This document shows, piece after piece, positions 1 through 8,766 of a DNA stretch of 64,000 nucleotides (position 1 is its first letter; each line of letters starts with the position of its first letter). Source of the stretch: Oikopleura dioica (taxonomy: Eukaryota > Chordata > Appendicularia > Copelata > Oikopleuridae); the NCBI GenBank assembly GCA_907165135.1, contig OU015567.1:8251001-8315000 (forward strand), given 5' to 3'. The position numbers and the translations under genes are program-made. The notes beneath the pieces are model-generated. The model made no database searches. It saw nothing but the letters and a program-made list of their open reading frames with translations, and was not told the DNA's origin.

Positions 1-2277
1 GTTCTTTGATTATCGTGAGCCAGGAAATATCTTCAGTGTTTTGAAGGAAGTTGACTTTTCGATATTGCTGGTGGAGCTTCGAGGCAATGTTGACAACGAA
101 TGACATGCCAAGGTCGAGTGCCCATTTTGCGAGTTGCTACGAGGAGTTTTGATTTACACCAAGCGATGTTTTCTGATATTTACCTTTGTTTCTTGCCGGA
201 TACCTGTGCCCTTGTTTCCGCCATTTCTTCGCCACTCTTCTCTTATTTTCTCGTAGCTAGCGTGGACCAAATTGATGTGGAAATCGATAAATTCCTGCGA
301 GAACATCATTCGCTGGTGCCGCATTTCAGCATTTTGCTGCTCTACTTCCTGCTTGATGTGGCTAGAAAATTAACGAAATGGAACGGACTAATCACATTTT
401 TACGCAGTCTACCTTGGCATTGTTACTGGCATTTGGCGGCGATCGACAGCTGGTACGCAGAAACTCTCAGAAGTTGACGAGTTGACGGAAATATCAGAAA
501 GGCCTTGGGAGAGATTCTGGATAGAGCTTTCCTCGATTGATTCGTAGAAGAGCAAATAGGCATTCCACCAGCGGCGGCCTCGGCGGGATTGATTTCTCCT
601 CCCGTCCCAGAATTCGCCTTGATCTCCGCCAAAGCACTCACCTGCCAGCTGCTCATCGCTCAGGTCGATCTCGCTGACCTCGCAATCGTCGAATTTCAGC
701 CACTTGGAGTTTGGCTCGGCCGTCTCTCGCACAAAAGAATAGTAGTGCCCGCCGCTTGCCTGGCCAGAATGAACAACAACGCCCTTGAGGCGATAGTTGT
801 TCTGACTCACTTCAGTTTCGGAATTGTCAATGCCCGCTTCTGTGAATGGAGCCATGTTGAGGACGCGCGGAAACTCAAAGTAGTCGTTGAATTTGATCGA
901 TTCCTCGCGCTCCCAGTCGTAATCGAAGCGCTTGAGTTGGATGCAAAGATACGGTGGCAGTTTTGCGATACAGAGACGCTTGATCGCTGCGACTTTCGTA
1001 TCGCAAGTTTCGCAGTAATATGAGTTCTCTCCGTCGAGAAGATCACCCTTGACAAATTGATTAAGCGACTCCTGCAGGCTGTGTTGCGAGCGAACATCGA
1101 CTGAAATTGAGGTGAATGCCTCTTCTCGCGAGTATCGATGAGGGCAGTCTTTGCAAATTTTCTGATCAGAAAACGTGCCGCCGAGAAATTCTTGAATCGC
1201 GGATGGCTCGCCATCATCCTTCATTGCTTCATCGAGGGTGTCAACGATTTGGGAATAAAACTCCATCGCGTCCTGTTGATCCCGAACATTTATGTGCTGC
1301 CCACAGAGCTTGACATGGTCCCAGAATTGCCGAGGCACGAAAAATGTCTGTTCAGAAGATGATAAGTGCCCAATTAGACGTTGGAAAATATTGAAGATTT
1401 TATATCGGTATTGCTTATCTGCAGAGTTATTTTGCCTCGACTTTGGATCAGAAAGTTGGCCAGATAAAAGAGCATTCTTCATCGGGTGAATCATGAATAA
1501 CTGCTGCACAACAGCATTGAGATAACAAGTGGCACCGCCATTTTTGAGCCCAACATAACCAGTTTTGCTTTTTCGCTGGCTCGTTGGAACGACATCGAAG
1601 CGTTCGAGATTTGCCTGCGAATGCCAGTTGCGCTTTAGGAGGGCGGCAAGTTGTTGGAAACTTTCCGGAATGCCCTTTGTCATTTCAACGAGTAGATTCA
1701 TTGCCGCGTGGACGGACGCTTGAGTGTCACAAAGGGGCGAGCCAAGTTTCCGGGGGGACATTGGTGTGTCACCACCTCCAGCCACGCTTTCAATAGCGCC
1801 ATTGTCACAGCCCGAGGCGCGAGCTTCGCGCATGGTCTTGCGATCCAACGGGCTAACGGGGAAGATAATTTCGTTCAGAATCTTCAGCAGTCTATCGGAT
1901 ATATGCAGCAGCTCTGTTTTTGTTAATGACTTGACAAACACTAGAGCGAGCTCAAGGTGCCCCTTGAGAAGAAACTCGTTCGCTTCTTTTGCTGCTATTC
2001 TCGCTTCGAGCCACTCTATCATATCCATGATTCGATTTTTCCCGTCAATGTAGTTTGACTCAATGTAGAACTGATCGAATAAGTCGGATGTAAAGCTGAA
2101 GATTTCCTCAGCGACTTCTGCATTCGATTCCATCATTGACCTCATGTCGTATAAATAGTTTGCAAGTTTGACAGTTGTCTCTTTGTCTGCCAGCTGATTG
2201 TTCAAATATTTTCCAGAGTAAACAACCATCAAAAACATGGATGTGGTCCTCCGGTAGTTACTGTTCTGATGAAGTAA
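1..2277 (-). CDS. USP9X: USP9X/fat facets-type deubiquitinase, 3' part with catalytic domain (separated from its 5' part by a retrotransposon)
   Basis: This is the downstream half of a ubiquitin-specific protease gene that runs off the left edge. I read exons at 413-2277, 184-361 and 1-136, joined by introns of 51 and 47 bp with GT/AG ends. The USP Cys box (NGGATCYLNAVVQQL) has its nucleophile codon at 1525-1527. The His box (HSGQASGGHYYSF) has its His codon at 745-747. Between them are the zinc-binding CxxC pairs (KICKDCPHR, YYCETCD) and LKRFDYDWERE, all close to vertebrate USP9X. Downstream exons match the helical region after the catalytic domain. Enzymes of this family remove ubiquitin from substrates and act in trafficking, polarity and signalling. 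The first codons (2277 to about 2239) continue in frame from the exon beyond the inserted element. No promoter is visible here, so this half is probably not made as an active protein from this allele. Confidence 0.93.
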
Positions 2278-2532
2278 TATTGGGATCTTAGATTCGTTAG
2301 ACTCCCTCGTCCCCTAAGGTCACTTGCTTATCTAGATCGAGCTTTGCTCGGTCGCCGCCGTGTATTTCTCTCCATTCGGTAATTCTCGCAGTTCGTGAAT
2401 TAACCTCTATTTTACTCCAGCTCGAAATACAGACGTCAAAGATACTTTACTCGTTTTCTTCCTTCGTCCAGATATAGAGAGCAGGCAAACTACGCTAGAA
2501 GTGGGAGATTCAGCAGAAGCTAGGATCCCTTC
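2278..2532 (+). repeat. 5' LTR
   Basis: This 255-bp direct repeat is identical by eye to 8512-8766. It begins TATTGGGATC and ends near CCCTTC(A), so the ends are not the usual TG...CA, unless the final A belongs to the LTR and the target duplication is 4 bp. It should hold the element's promoter and polyadenylation signal, but I cannot point to a convincing TATA box. Confidence 0.93.
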
Positions 2533-2534
2533 AG

Positions 2535-2548
2535 TGGTATCAGAGTAG
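2535..2548 (+). other. Primer-binding site
   Basis: TGGTATCAGAGTAG starts two or three bases after the LTR. It has the TGG needed to pair with a tRNA CCA end, and TGGTATCAGAG resembles primer sites attributed to initiator tRNA-Met in other LTR elements. The tRNA identity in this genome is not verified. Confidence 0.65.
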
Positions 2549-3048
2549 TCCCGTTGGAGAAAAGGTAAATTTTCCGCCATCGACAACCGAAGTTTCGCAA
2601 CTTGGACGCTGATTGGCCGTCAGCGGAGTCGAGGGGAACCGAATCACCAACCGCCACCGCGCCGCCGGAGAAACTCCACTCAGAGAATTTTCCGCGCCGC
2701 ACCACACCAACACCACCCCGAGCGAGCGCCACCACACGAGCGCCACCACGACCCACGCGCCGAAAGTCGCGCCCACGCAACCACGCACGCACGCCGGGGA
2801 AAACCTAAAATACTCAGAAAAACAGAATTCTTTCGCCACTTTTCACCAAAAATCGAGAGAAGTTTACGAAGAATCGACCCTTGGACCAGACCTTGAAATT
2901 TCGACAATCGCTGGACAGAGAAATCGTCGGGCGTTTGCGCAAAAGGCACCTCAGCTCATCATATTGCGACTTTTAGTCGCAGTATTTTCTGAGGGCCTGA
3001 AAGGTAATCCAAGGCCCATAAACCCTTACTGCCGATATATTTCGAGCT

Positions 3049-6000
3049 ATGGCGGCGAACAAATCACTGCTAGAAACCGTCACCGAAATAAGAAGCATAA
3101 ACGATCGAGTAAACTACCTCGAAGAACAAGTGCGAAATGACGAATCACTTAAGCCAAGCCTAGAGCCCTTGATCACAGAAAGCAGAGTAAAATTAGAACA
3201 GCTCAGTACAACGCTTCTTACCTGCGAGCTCGATCAAGGAAAAGAATCTACGAATGCTACAATGAGAGAAGAAGCATGGGTGGCCACTACCTGGTCTCGT
3301 CACGTCCAAGACTTGCCGAAGCTGGACGCCGCATGCAACACATCTTTCAACACCTTCTTGGGCAGAGCCGACATTTATCACCGCGCCTACGTCCGCGACA
3401 GACCTTCACGTGAACAGCCTTTCATCGCAGCAGTGTACAGCCACTTCGACTTGAACATCGAACGCTCACTTGGAACCGAATTTCTGAATTGTCAAGACTG
3501 GAAATCGGCCAAGGCGCTGCTAGAGAAATCATTCGCCGCGAAGAGTCACTACTTACTGAAGCTAAGCGAAGTTTTCGACGTCGAATACGACCATTCGAAG
3601 CCGTTTGCACACTACACCGCCAACGTCTTGCAAAAGATGAACGAGGCGAAGCAAGCGACTTTGAACTCTTACCGACAAGAGAAGTCAGCCGACGCCGGGG
3701 TCGATGAAATATTCGACATATTCTCGACGATGATGCTGTACTTGAATCTTAGGAAAGAAGAACCAGACGTTTTCAACGCAATCCTTCCAAGCCTATCAAA
3801 AGTTTACGATATCAACGAACTCTGCCGTCTCGCCCAATCCACAAGACAGAATCGAGTTGACAGCGCGACCGTCTCCCAGCACTTCAACAGAAATAAGAAC
3901 AAAAAGAAGAAGAATGCTAAGCGCGCCAGCACCGATTCTAAGGATGGGAAAGACGATAAACAACCAGAATCCAAGAAGATTAATACGACTAAGAACGTCG
4001 AAGATTTCCAACCATTCGATGTTCACTTTTACACAGTGAAGAAGAAGCGACCAGGAAAGGCTTATTTCGCTTCGGCTACCATCATTACGGGCTCTAAAAG
4101 TTTTGACGTATCGATGGAAGTCGACAGCGGAGCCGAGTCCTCCTGTCTGTCCGCTGCTTACGTTCCCGACAAATTTCTCCAGATGCTGAAGCCCTGCCCC
4201 TTCAAGGTCACCGGTTTCAGCCCAAATATCCCCGCCGAGCAGCCGAGGGGTATCCTTCCCTGCCGCTTATCATTCAATGGTGGCCCTGCATTCTCCTTGA
4301 ATCTCACCATCATGCCAGGCAGTAAATACCCAAGTCTACTGGGCCGCGATATACTAGAGAATGCGATGACGGACAGCTTCACAGTCGACAATAAGAATCG
4401 TACTCTCTCATTTTGCTACAACGAAGCCTTCACACAAACTGAGACTCAAGTGGTGAAGCTGGACGGAGTGAAGCGGACCAAAATCAAGAAATACTTGACG
4501 ACTAGATCAGCGGTCAAAGACAGCGATCGGTCCCGCACTCAACCACCACGAGAAGTCCCAAAGCTGGACGCGCCGAACAAGAACGCAGCCAGGTGCCCCA
4601 TTCAGCTAGCGAAGCAAAAACTCGGAATAACCCTACCAGCAGACGCAGACCCGGGGCAAAAGAAGATGGTCGCCGAGCTGTGTTTGGAATTCGACGACAG
4701 ATTCGGCTGCGACGGTCAAAAAATGGGTGAATTCCCGTTCGAGATCGAAATCCCGACTGATGGTACGAGTCGAAACATCAGTCAACACCCGATTCCGCAA
4801 GCTTTTCATGGTCAGGTCAGCGATCACATCTCCGAACTGCTCGAAACGAAAATAATAGAAGAGATCAAAGACCAGAAAGGGTTTAACAGCCCGGTATTGC
4901 CTATTCCTAAGAAATCTGGGGAAATGCGCTTCTGCATCAACTACAAAAACAGCCTGAACAAATGCCTCTCCGACAAATCCGACCCTTACCATCTCCCAAG
5001 CATGGAGGATACGATTGCGAACATTGGACCGGGCAATAAGTTTTTCGCCACAGTTGATCTACGAAGTGGATATTGGCAGTGCCCTGTAAAGAAAAGCGAC
5101 AGGTACAAGACTTCCTTCCAGTGGGGTGGGAAATCTTACGCCTTCTGCAGACTACCATTCGGTTATCGATGCTCGGGGAATATATTCTCGCGCGTCGTAA
5201 ACACAATTCTCGACTCAAGCCCCACCAGGAAAAAGATGCTTTCTTATATCGATGACATAGTGTGTTTTGGGAAGACTTTCAGCTGCTATTACAACACTCT
5301 CCGAAACCTATTCATCGCGCTCCGCAAGTTTAACGCTAAACTCAAGGGCGAAAAGTGCTCTTTCCTACAATCCGAAGCTCACTTTTTGGGCCGAATCATC
5401 AACGAAGATGGAATCAAACCGGACCCTGCGCAAGTCTCCGCTCTTCGTCAGATGAAACCCCCACGCTCCCAAAAGGAGTTAGCTTCATTAATCGGGTCAT
5501 TGAATTGGATCCGAGGTTTTCTAGAAACGAAAATGGGCGAAGCTATTTCATCCGGTTGCTTCTCGAGCAGAATGAAGCCCATAAACGATGTTCGAAATTC
5601 GGCGAACGAAACAAATTGTTTCAAGTGGACCAAAGAAGCGGATTTGGCGCTCAAGGAAATTCAACGACGACTCTCCGAGACTCCAGTCATAAGTTTTCCT
5701 AACTTTGACGAGTCTTTTCATCTCTACACAGACGCGAGCCTGTACGCAGCGGGTGGCGTCCTGCTACAAGAGTATGGCGGGAGAGTGCACCTAGTAAGCG
5801 CGATTTCCCACACCTTCAACAAAGCTGAAAGAAAATGGAACACTTCAGAAAAGGAAATGTTTAGCATTGTCTGGTGCTGCGAGCGACTGGAAAAGCTCCT
5901 GAAAGGTAGATTCTTTCAGATTCACACAGACCACCGATCTTTGATCTTCCTACACAAAAAGAAGTTCAAGAATTCTAAAATAAGCCGATGGCAAAGCCGA

Positions 6001-8202
6001 TTGGAAGAATTCGATTTTCACATTGTCTACATCAAGGGATCAGAAAATCAATTCGCCGACTTTATGAGCCGCAGACCTGGCGAGGACGACAAATCACTTG
6101 GATACGACTCTGAGTTTCCCGTTGGTCGCGAGTACGAAATCGACAAGAATTCACCAGTACGTGTCTTCGTCCCTTTCTGGAACGAAAATCAGTTTCCGGA
6201 GAAAATCACTTTATCAGAGGTGAAGATACATAAGGTAAACGTCAAGGCTATCGCGGCGCCAATGGAGATTCCGTTGGTGTCAGCGAATTATAATAACATT
6301 CTGGACTATCAAAGGGAGGACTCTGCTCTGAGTGCAATCATCACTTTTCTGGAATCTGGTAAGGAGCCACTGGACATAAAATCGCTGGTGAAGGACTCCG
6401 ACCACCGACAATCGTCTCTACTCAAGATGGAAAAAGCTCTGTTCCTGGATAACACTACCGGGTGCTTGATGTGTCAATTCAAATCTGGCGCGCGGGCGGT
6501 GGTACCGGAAGCGGTAAAAAGTCACTTTCTCTTTCTAGCTCACGACTTGTCCGGTCATCTGGGCGAGCCGCGGACTTTAGAGCGATTAGAGGACGTTTGG
6601 TGGCCTTCATTTCAAGACGATGTTTCTAACTACGTCCACAGCTGCGTCCCTTGCCTACGCAGAAAAGGATCTGCTGGAACTCGTACCAAACCGCCACTTG
6701 GAACCCTTCGTCGTGGAAAAACAGCTGGCGAATCGATTCAGATCGATTTCGCTTGTATGCCTCCCGCTGGCGGATTCAAGTATTATTTGGTGGTGGCGGA
6801 CACTTTCTCTCGCTACACTTGGTGCATTCCGACGCGGTCCGACACTGCTATCTGCGCTGCAAAAGCGCTCATCTACAAGGTCTTCCTTCCCATGGATTTC
6901 TTGCCGAAACATCTACACAGTGACAGAGGTACCCACTTCTGCGCAAGCGTGATTGACGAAATGTGTAAGCTTAACCAGATAAAACATACAATAAGTACCG
7001 CATTTCACCCTCAATCAAACGCTTTCGCAGAAAGAGCGAATCGGACTATCAAAAACAGTCTATTCTGCATGGTCAACTCATCTTCCGGTCGAAAAACTTG
7101 GGCCGACTGCGTTCCCCACGTGATGCGCGCGCTCAATAGTGTGAAAAACAAAAGCACGAAAATTTCACCGCGAGAAGTTTGGTTTGGCCGAAAAAGTACT
7201 TTCACCCACTCTACTGGCGCAGAAATGACAGCGGAAACACCTCAGGTGTTTGGTCTCAATGTGGGAGCTTTAGCGAAATCGGCGGAAGCCATTGTGAAAA
7301 CTGCGATGGAAGCTGCTGACCGAGCCATGGAGCACAGGCTGAAAAACGAGCCTAAGCCGAGACCAATCCCCGCTGGCGCTGTCGTGTACATTAAGCGAGA
7401 AAACCTGACCGACGCTAAAAGCAAGAAGGAACGCTGGGTAGGTCCCCTGAAAGCCGTTTCGAGCAACGACTGGGTCGTCATGGTCGAAGATAAAAAAGGA
7501 CAACGTGATTTCATCCATCGAGAACACGTGGTTCACGCCGCAGAACGAAATCACGACTTACGCTGGATTGATTACTACGAGGCCGAGTACGTATTCCCAC
7601 ATTTAACCGAAATCGTTAAGTCGAAAGTCCCACAAAAATCGCCTGTTCCTACTTCCAAACCGATGGAAAAGTCCGGGTCGAAGTCGCATGGGGGGAGGAA
7701 ATCTTCTCAGGTCGCGTCGACTCCGATGGTTGCTATGGAAAAACCGCCAAGATCATCTCTATCACCTATTTTGGAAAGTAGACGCCGATTGGACATGGAA
7801 AATCTGGGAGATACAACCGCTACATCTATTTTGGACTCGTCGGTAGCTCCAGCCGAGCCGTCAGATCGCTGGTACTCTGGTGGTACTCTTTATGAAACTG
7901 CCGAGGACATGTCAGCTGATGCTACAGTGATTTCGGAGGTTGCTGCGCCCGACAATAGCCATATGTCAGTCGATAAACAAAATTCAACAGTAGTTGAGGG
8001 CTCAGCAACTGAAAACAGCAAGAAAAGAACCCGTCCAAAGTCTTCACCAGATCGTCAATACTCAGCCGGCGCCGATCCGAATGCGACTTTAACCGAAGTT
8101 GGAGCAGCTCATCTCCCGAAACATACAAAACGAGCACACCGTGAAACGAGGCCCGTCGAACCTCTAAACATCGGCACAAACTCGGGTCAGTCATACGACT
8201 AA
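3049..8202 (+). CDS. Gag-Pol polyprotein of the LTR retrotransposon
   Basis: A single uninterrupted frame of 1717 codons. Residues 1 to about 330 are Gag-like, ending in a Lys-rich stretch and lacking any CCHC zinc knuckle I can see. The aspartic protease has DSG at D359. Reverse transcriptase spans about 580-830 with YIDD at 733-736. RNase H follows, with LYTDAS at D895. Integrase has an HHCC zinc region near 1165-1210 and a D1233, D1292, 35-residue spacing, E1328 triad, then a GPY/F-like RWVGPL motif. A Ser/Pro-rich tail of about 200 residues follows with no visible membrane segment, so no env is recognised. Gag and Pol are fused without a stop or frameshift. The start is the first ATG after the untranslated leader. 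All catalytic residues are present, so the frame appears functional. Confidence 0.95.
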   Translation: MAANKSLLETVTEIRSINDRVNYLEEQVRNDESLKPSLEPLITESRVKLEQLSTTLLTCELDQGKESTNATMREEAWVATTWSRHVQDLPKLDAACNTSFNTFLGRADIYHRAYVRDRPSREQPFIAAVYSHFDLNIERSLGTEFLNCQDWKSAKALLEKSFAAKSHYLLKLSEVFDVEYDHSKPFAHYTANVLQKMNEAKQATLNSYRQEKSADAGVDEIFDIFSTMMLYLNLRKEEPDVFNAILPSLSKVYDINELCRLAQSTRQNRVDSATVSQHFNRNKNKKKKNAKRASTDSKDGKDDKQPESKKINTTKNVEDFQPFDVHFYTVKKKRPGKAYFASATIITGSKSFDVSMEVDSGAESSCLSAAYVPDKFLQMLKPCPFKVTGFSPNIPAEQPRGILPCRLSFNGGPAFSLNLTIMPGSKYPSLLGRDILENAMTDSFTVDNKNRTLSFCYNEAFTQTETQVVKLDGVKRTKIKKYLTTRSAVKDSDRSRTQPPREVPKLDAPNKNAARCPIQLAKQKLGITLPADADPGQKKMVAELCLEFDDRFGCDGQKMGEFPFEIEIPTDGTSRNISQHPIPQAFHGQVSDHISELLETKIIEEIKDQKGFNSPVLPIPKKSGEMRFCINYKNSLNKCLSDKSDPYHLPSMEDTIANIGPGNKFFATVDLRSGYWQCPVKKSDRYKTSFQWGGKSYAFCRLPFGYRCSGNIFSRVVNTILDSSPTRKKMLSYIDDIVCFGKTFSCYYNTLRNLFIALRKFNAKLKGEKCSFLQSEAHFLGRIINEDGIKPDPAQVSALRQMKPPRSQKELASLIGSLNWIRGFLETKMGEAISSGCFSSRMKPINDVRNSANETNCFKWTKEADLALKEIQRRLSETPVISFPNFDESFHLYTDASLYAAGGVLLQEYGGRVHLVSAISHTFNKAERKWNTSEKEMFSIVWCCERLEKLLKGRFFQIHTDHRSLIFLHKKKFKNSKISRWQSRLEEFDFHIVYIKGSENQFADFMSRRPGEDDKSLGYDSEFPVGREYEIDKNSPVRVFVPFWNENQFPEKITLSEVKIHKVNVKAIAAPMEIPLVSANYNNILDYQREDSALSAIITFLESGKEPLDIKSLVKDSDHRQSSLLKMEKALFLDNTTGCLMCQFKSGARAVVPEAVKSHFLFLAHDLSGHLGEPRTLERLEDVWWPSFQDDVSNYVHSCVPCLRRKGSAGTRTKPPLGTLRRGKTAGESIQIDFACMPPAGGFKYYLVVADTFSRYTWCIPTRSDTAICAAKALIYKVFLPMDFLPKHLHSDRGTHFCASVIDEMCKLNQIKHTISTAFHPQSNAFAERANRTIKNSLFCMVNSSSGRKTWADCVPHVMRALNSVKNKSTKISPREVWFGRKSTFTHSTGAEMTAETPQVFGLNVGALAKSAEAIVKTAMEAADRAMEHRLKNEPKPRPIPAGAVVYIKRENLTDAKSKKERWVGPLKAVSSNDWVVMVEDKKGQRDFIHREHVVHAAERNHDLRWIDYYEAEYVFPHLTEIVKSKVPQKSPVPTSKPMEKSGSKSHGGRKSSQVASTPMVAMEKPPRSSLSPILESRRRLDMENLGDTTATSILDSSVAPAEPSDRWYSGGTLYETAEDMSADATVISEVAAPDNSHMSVDKQNSTVVEGSATENSKKRTRPKSSPDRQYSAGADPNATLTEVGAAHLPKHTKRAHRETRPVEPLNIGTNSGQSYD

Positions 8203-8503
8203 GCGCAAGTACTGCCCCACTCAGGTCCCCTATTCATCGACCGGGGCCTGAAAAGGTACGGAAATTATCACAGTTTACCGTCGCCGACGTATTTTGAGTT
8301 CTTCTACATGTGCAGCTACTCCTTCATGTCATCACCGCTCGGACATCACGAAAACTTCGCATCTGATTCAAGCTTTTTCCCAAAAAAGGGTTTTTTAACG
8401 CGAATCAGACTGCCTCGACGTTTCGAACCTGCCATGTTACTCATCTTACGCTTATACTCCTGCAAAAATCACACACTTTGGCCTTAGAGGACGTTTCAGT
8501 CTC

Positions 8504-8511
8504 ATGGGGGG
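8504..8511 (+). other. Polypurine tract
   Basis: ATGGGGGG lies immediately before the 3' LTR, where plus-strand DNA synthesis of an LTR element is primed. The tract is short (six G), so the assignment rests mainly on position. Confidence 0.6.
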
Positions 8512-8766
8512 TATTGGGATCTTAGATTCGTTAGACTCCCTCGTCCCCTAAGGTCACTTGCTTATCTAGATCGAGCTTTGCTCGGTCGCCGCCGTGTATT
8601 TCTCTCCATTCGGTAATTCTCGCAGTTCGTGAATTAACCTCTATTTTACTCCAGCTCGAAATACAGACGTCAAAGATACTTTACTCGTTTTCTTCCTTCG
8701 TCCAGATATAGAGAGCAGGCAAACTACGCTAGAAGTGGGAGATTCAGCAGAAGCTAGGATCCCTTC
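8512..8766 (+). repeat. 3' LTR
   Basis: Direct repeat identical by eye to 2278-2532 across 255 bp. LTRs are identical at insertion and diverge with time, so this copy is young. The junction with the flanking USP9X-type exon is CCCTTC followed by AGTAA. Confidence 0.93.

Larger units (their letters stand above)
2278..8766 (+). mobile_element. Complete Ty3/gypsy-type LTR retrotransposon (Tor-like)
   Basis: A full-length element of about 6.5 kb. It has two LTRs that look identical (2278-2532 and 8512-8766), a primer-binding-like TGGTATCAGAG just after the 5' LTR, one long gag-pol reading frame (3049-8202), and a short G-rich polypurine tract (8504-8511) before the 3' LTR. The 5 bp AGTAA occurs on both sides (2273-2277 and 8767-8771), so it is read as the target-site duplication; the exact LTR ends are uncertain by 1 or 2 bases. 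Domain order protease, reverse transcriptase, RNase H, integrase is that of Ty3/gypsy elements. Oikopleura is known to carry such elements, called Tor. The element lies antisense to the USP9X-type gene and inside one of its coding exons. Confidence 0.96.

Noticed and set aside
409-2238. Treating the catalytic half of the deubiquitinase as a complete 609-residue protein starting at MFLMVV
   Set aside because: The frame continues upstream through LLHQNSNYRRTTS to the insertion site and joins the USP9X-type exons beyond the element, so this Met is internal.
2540-2949. Short minus- and plus-strand frames in the retrotransposon leader
   Set aside because: Composition follows the GC-rich leader, with no family similarity and no start context.
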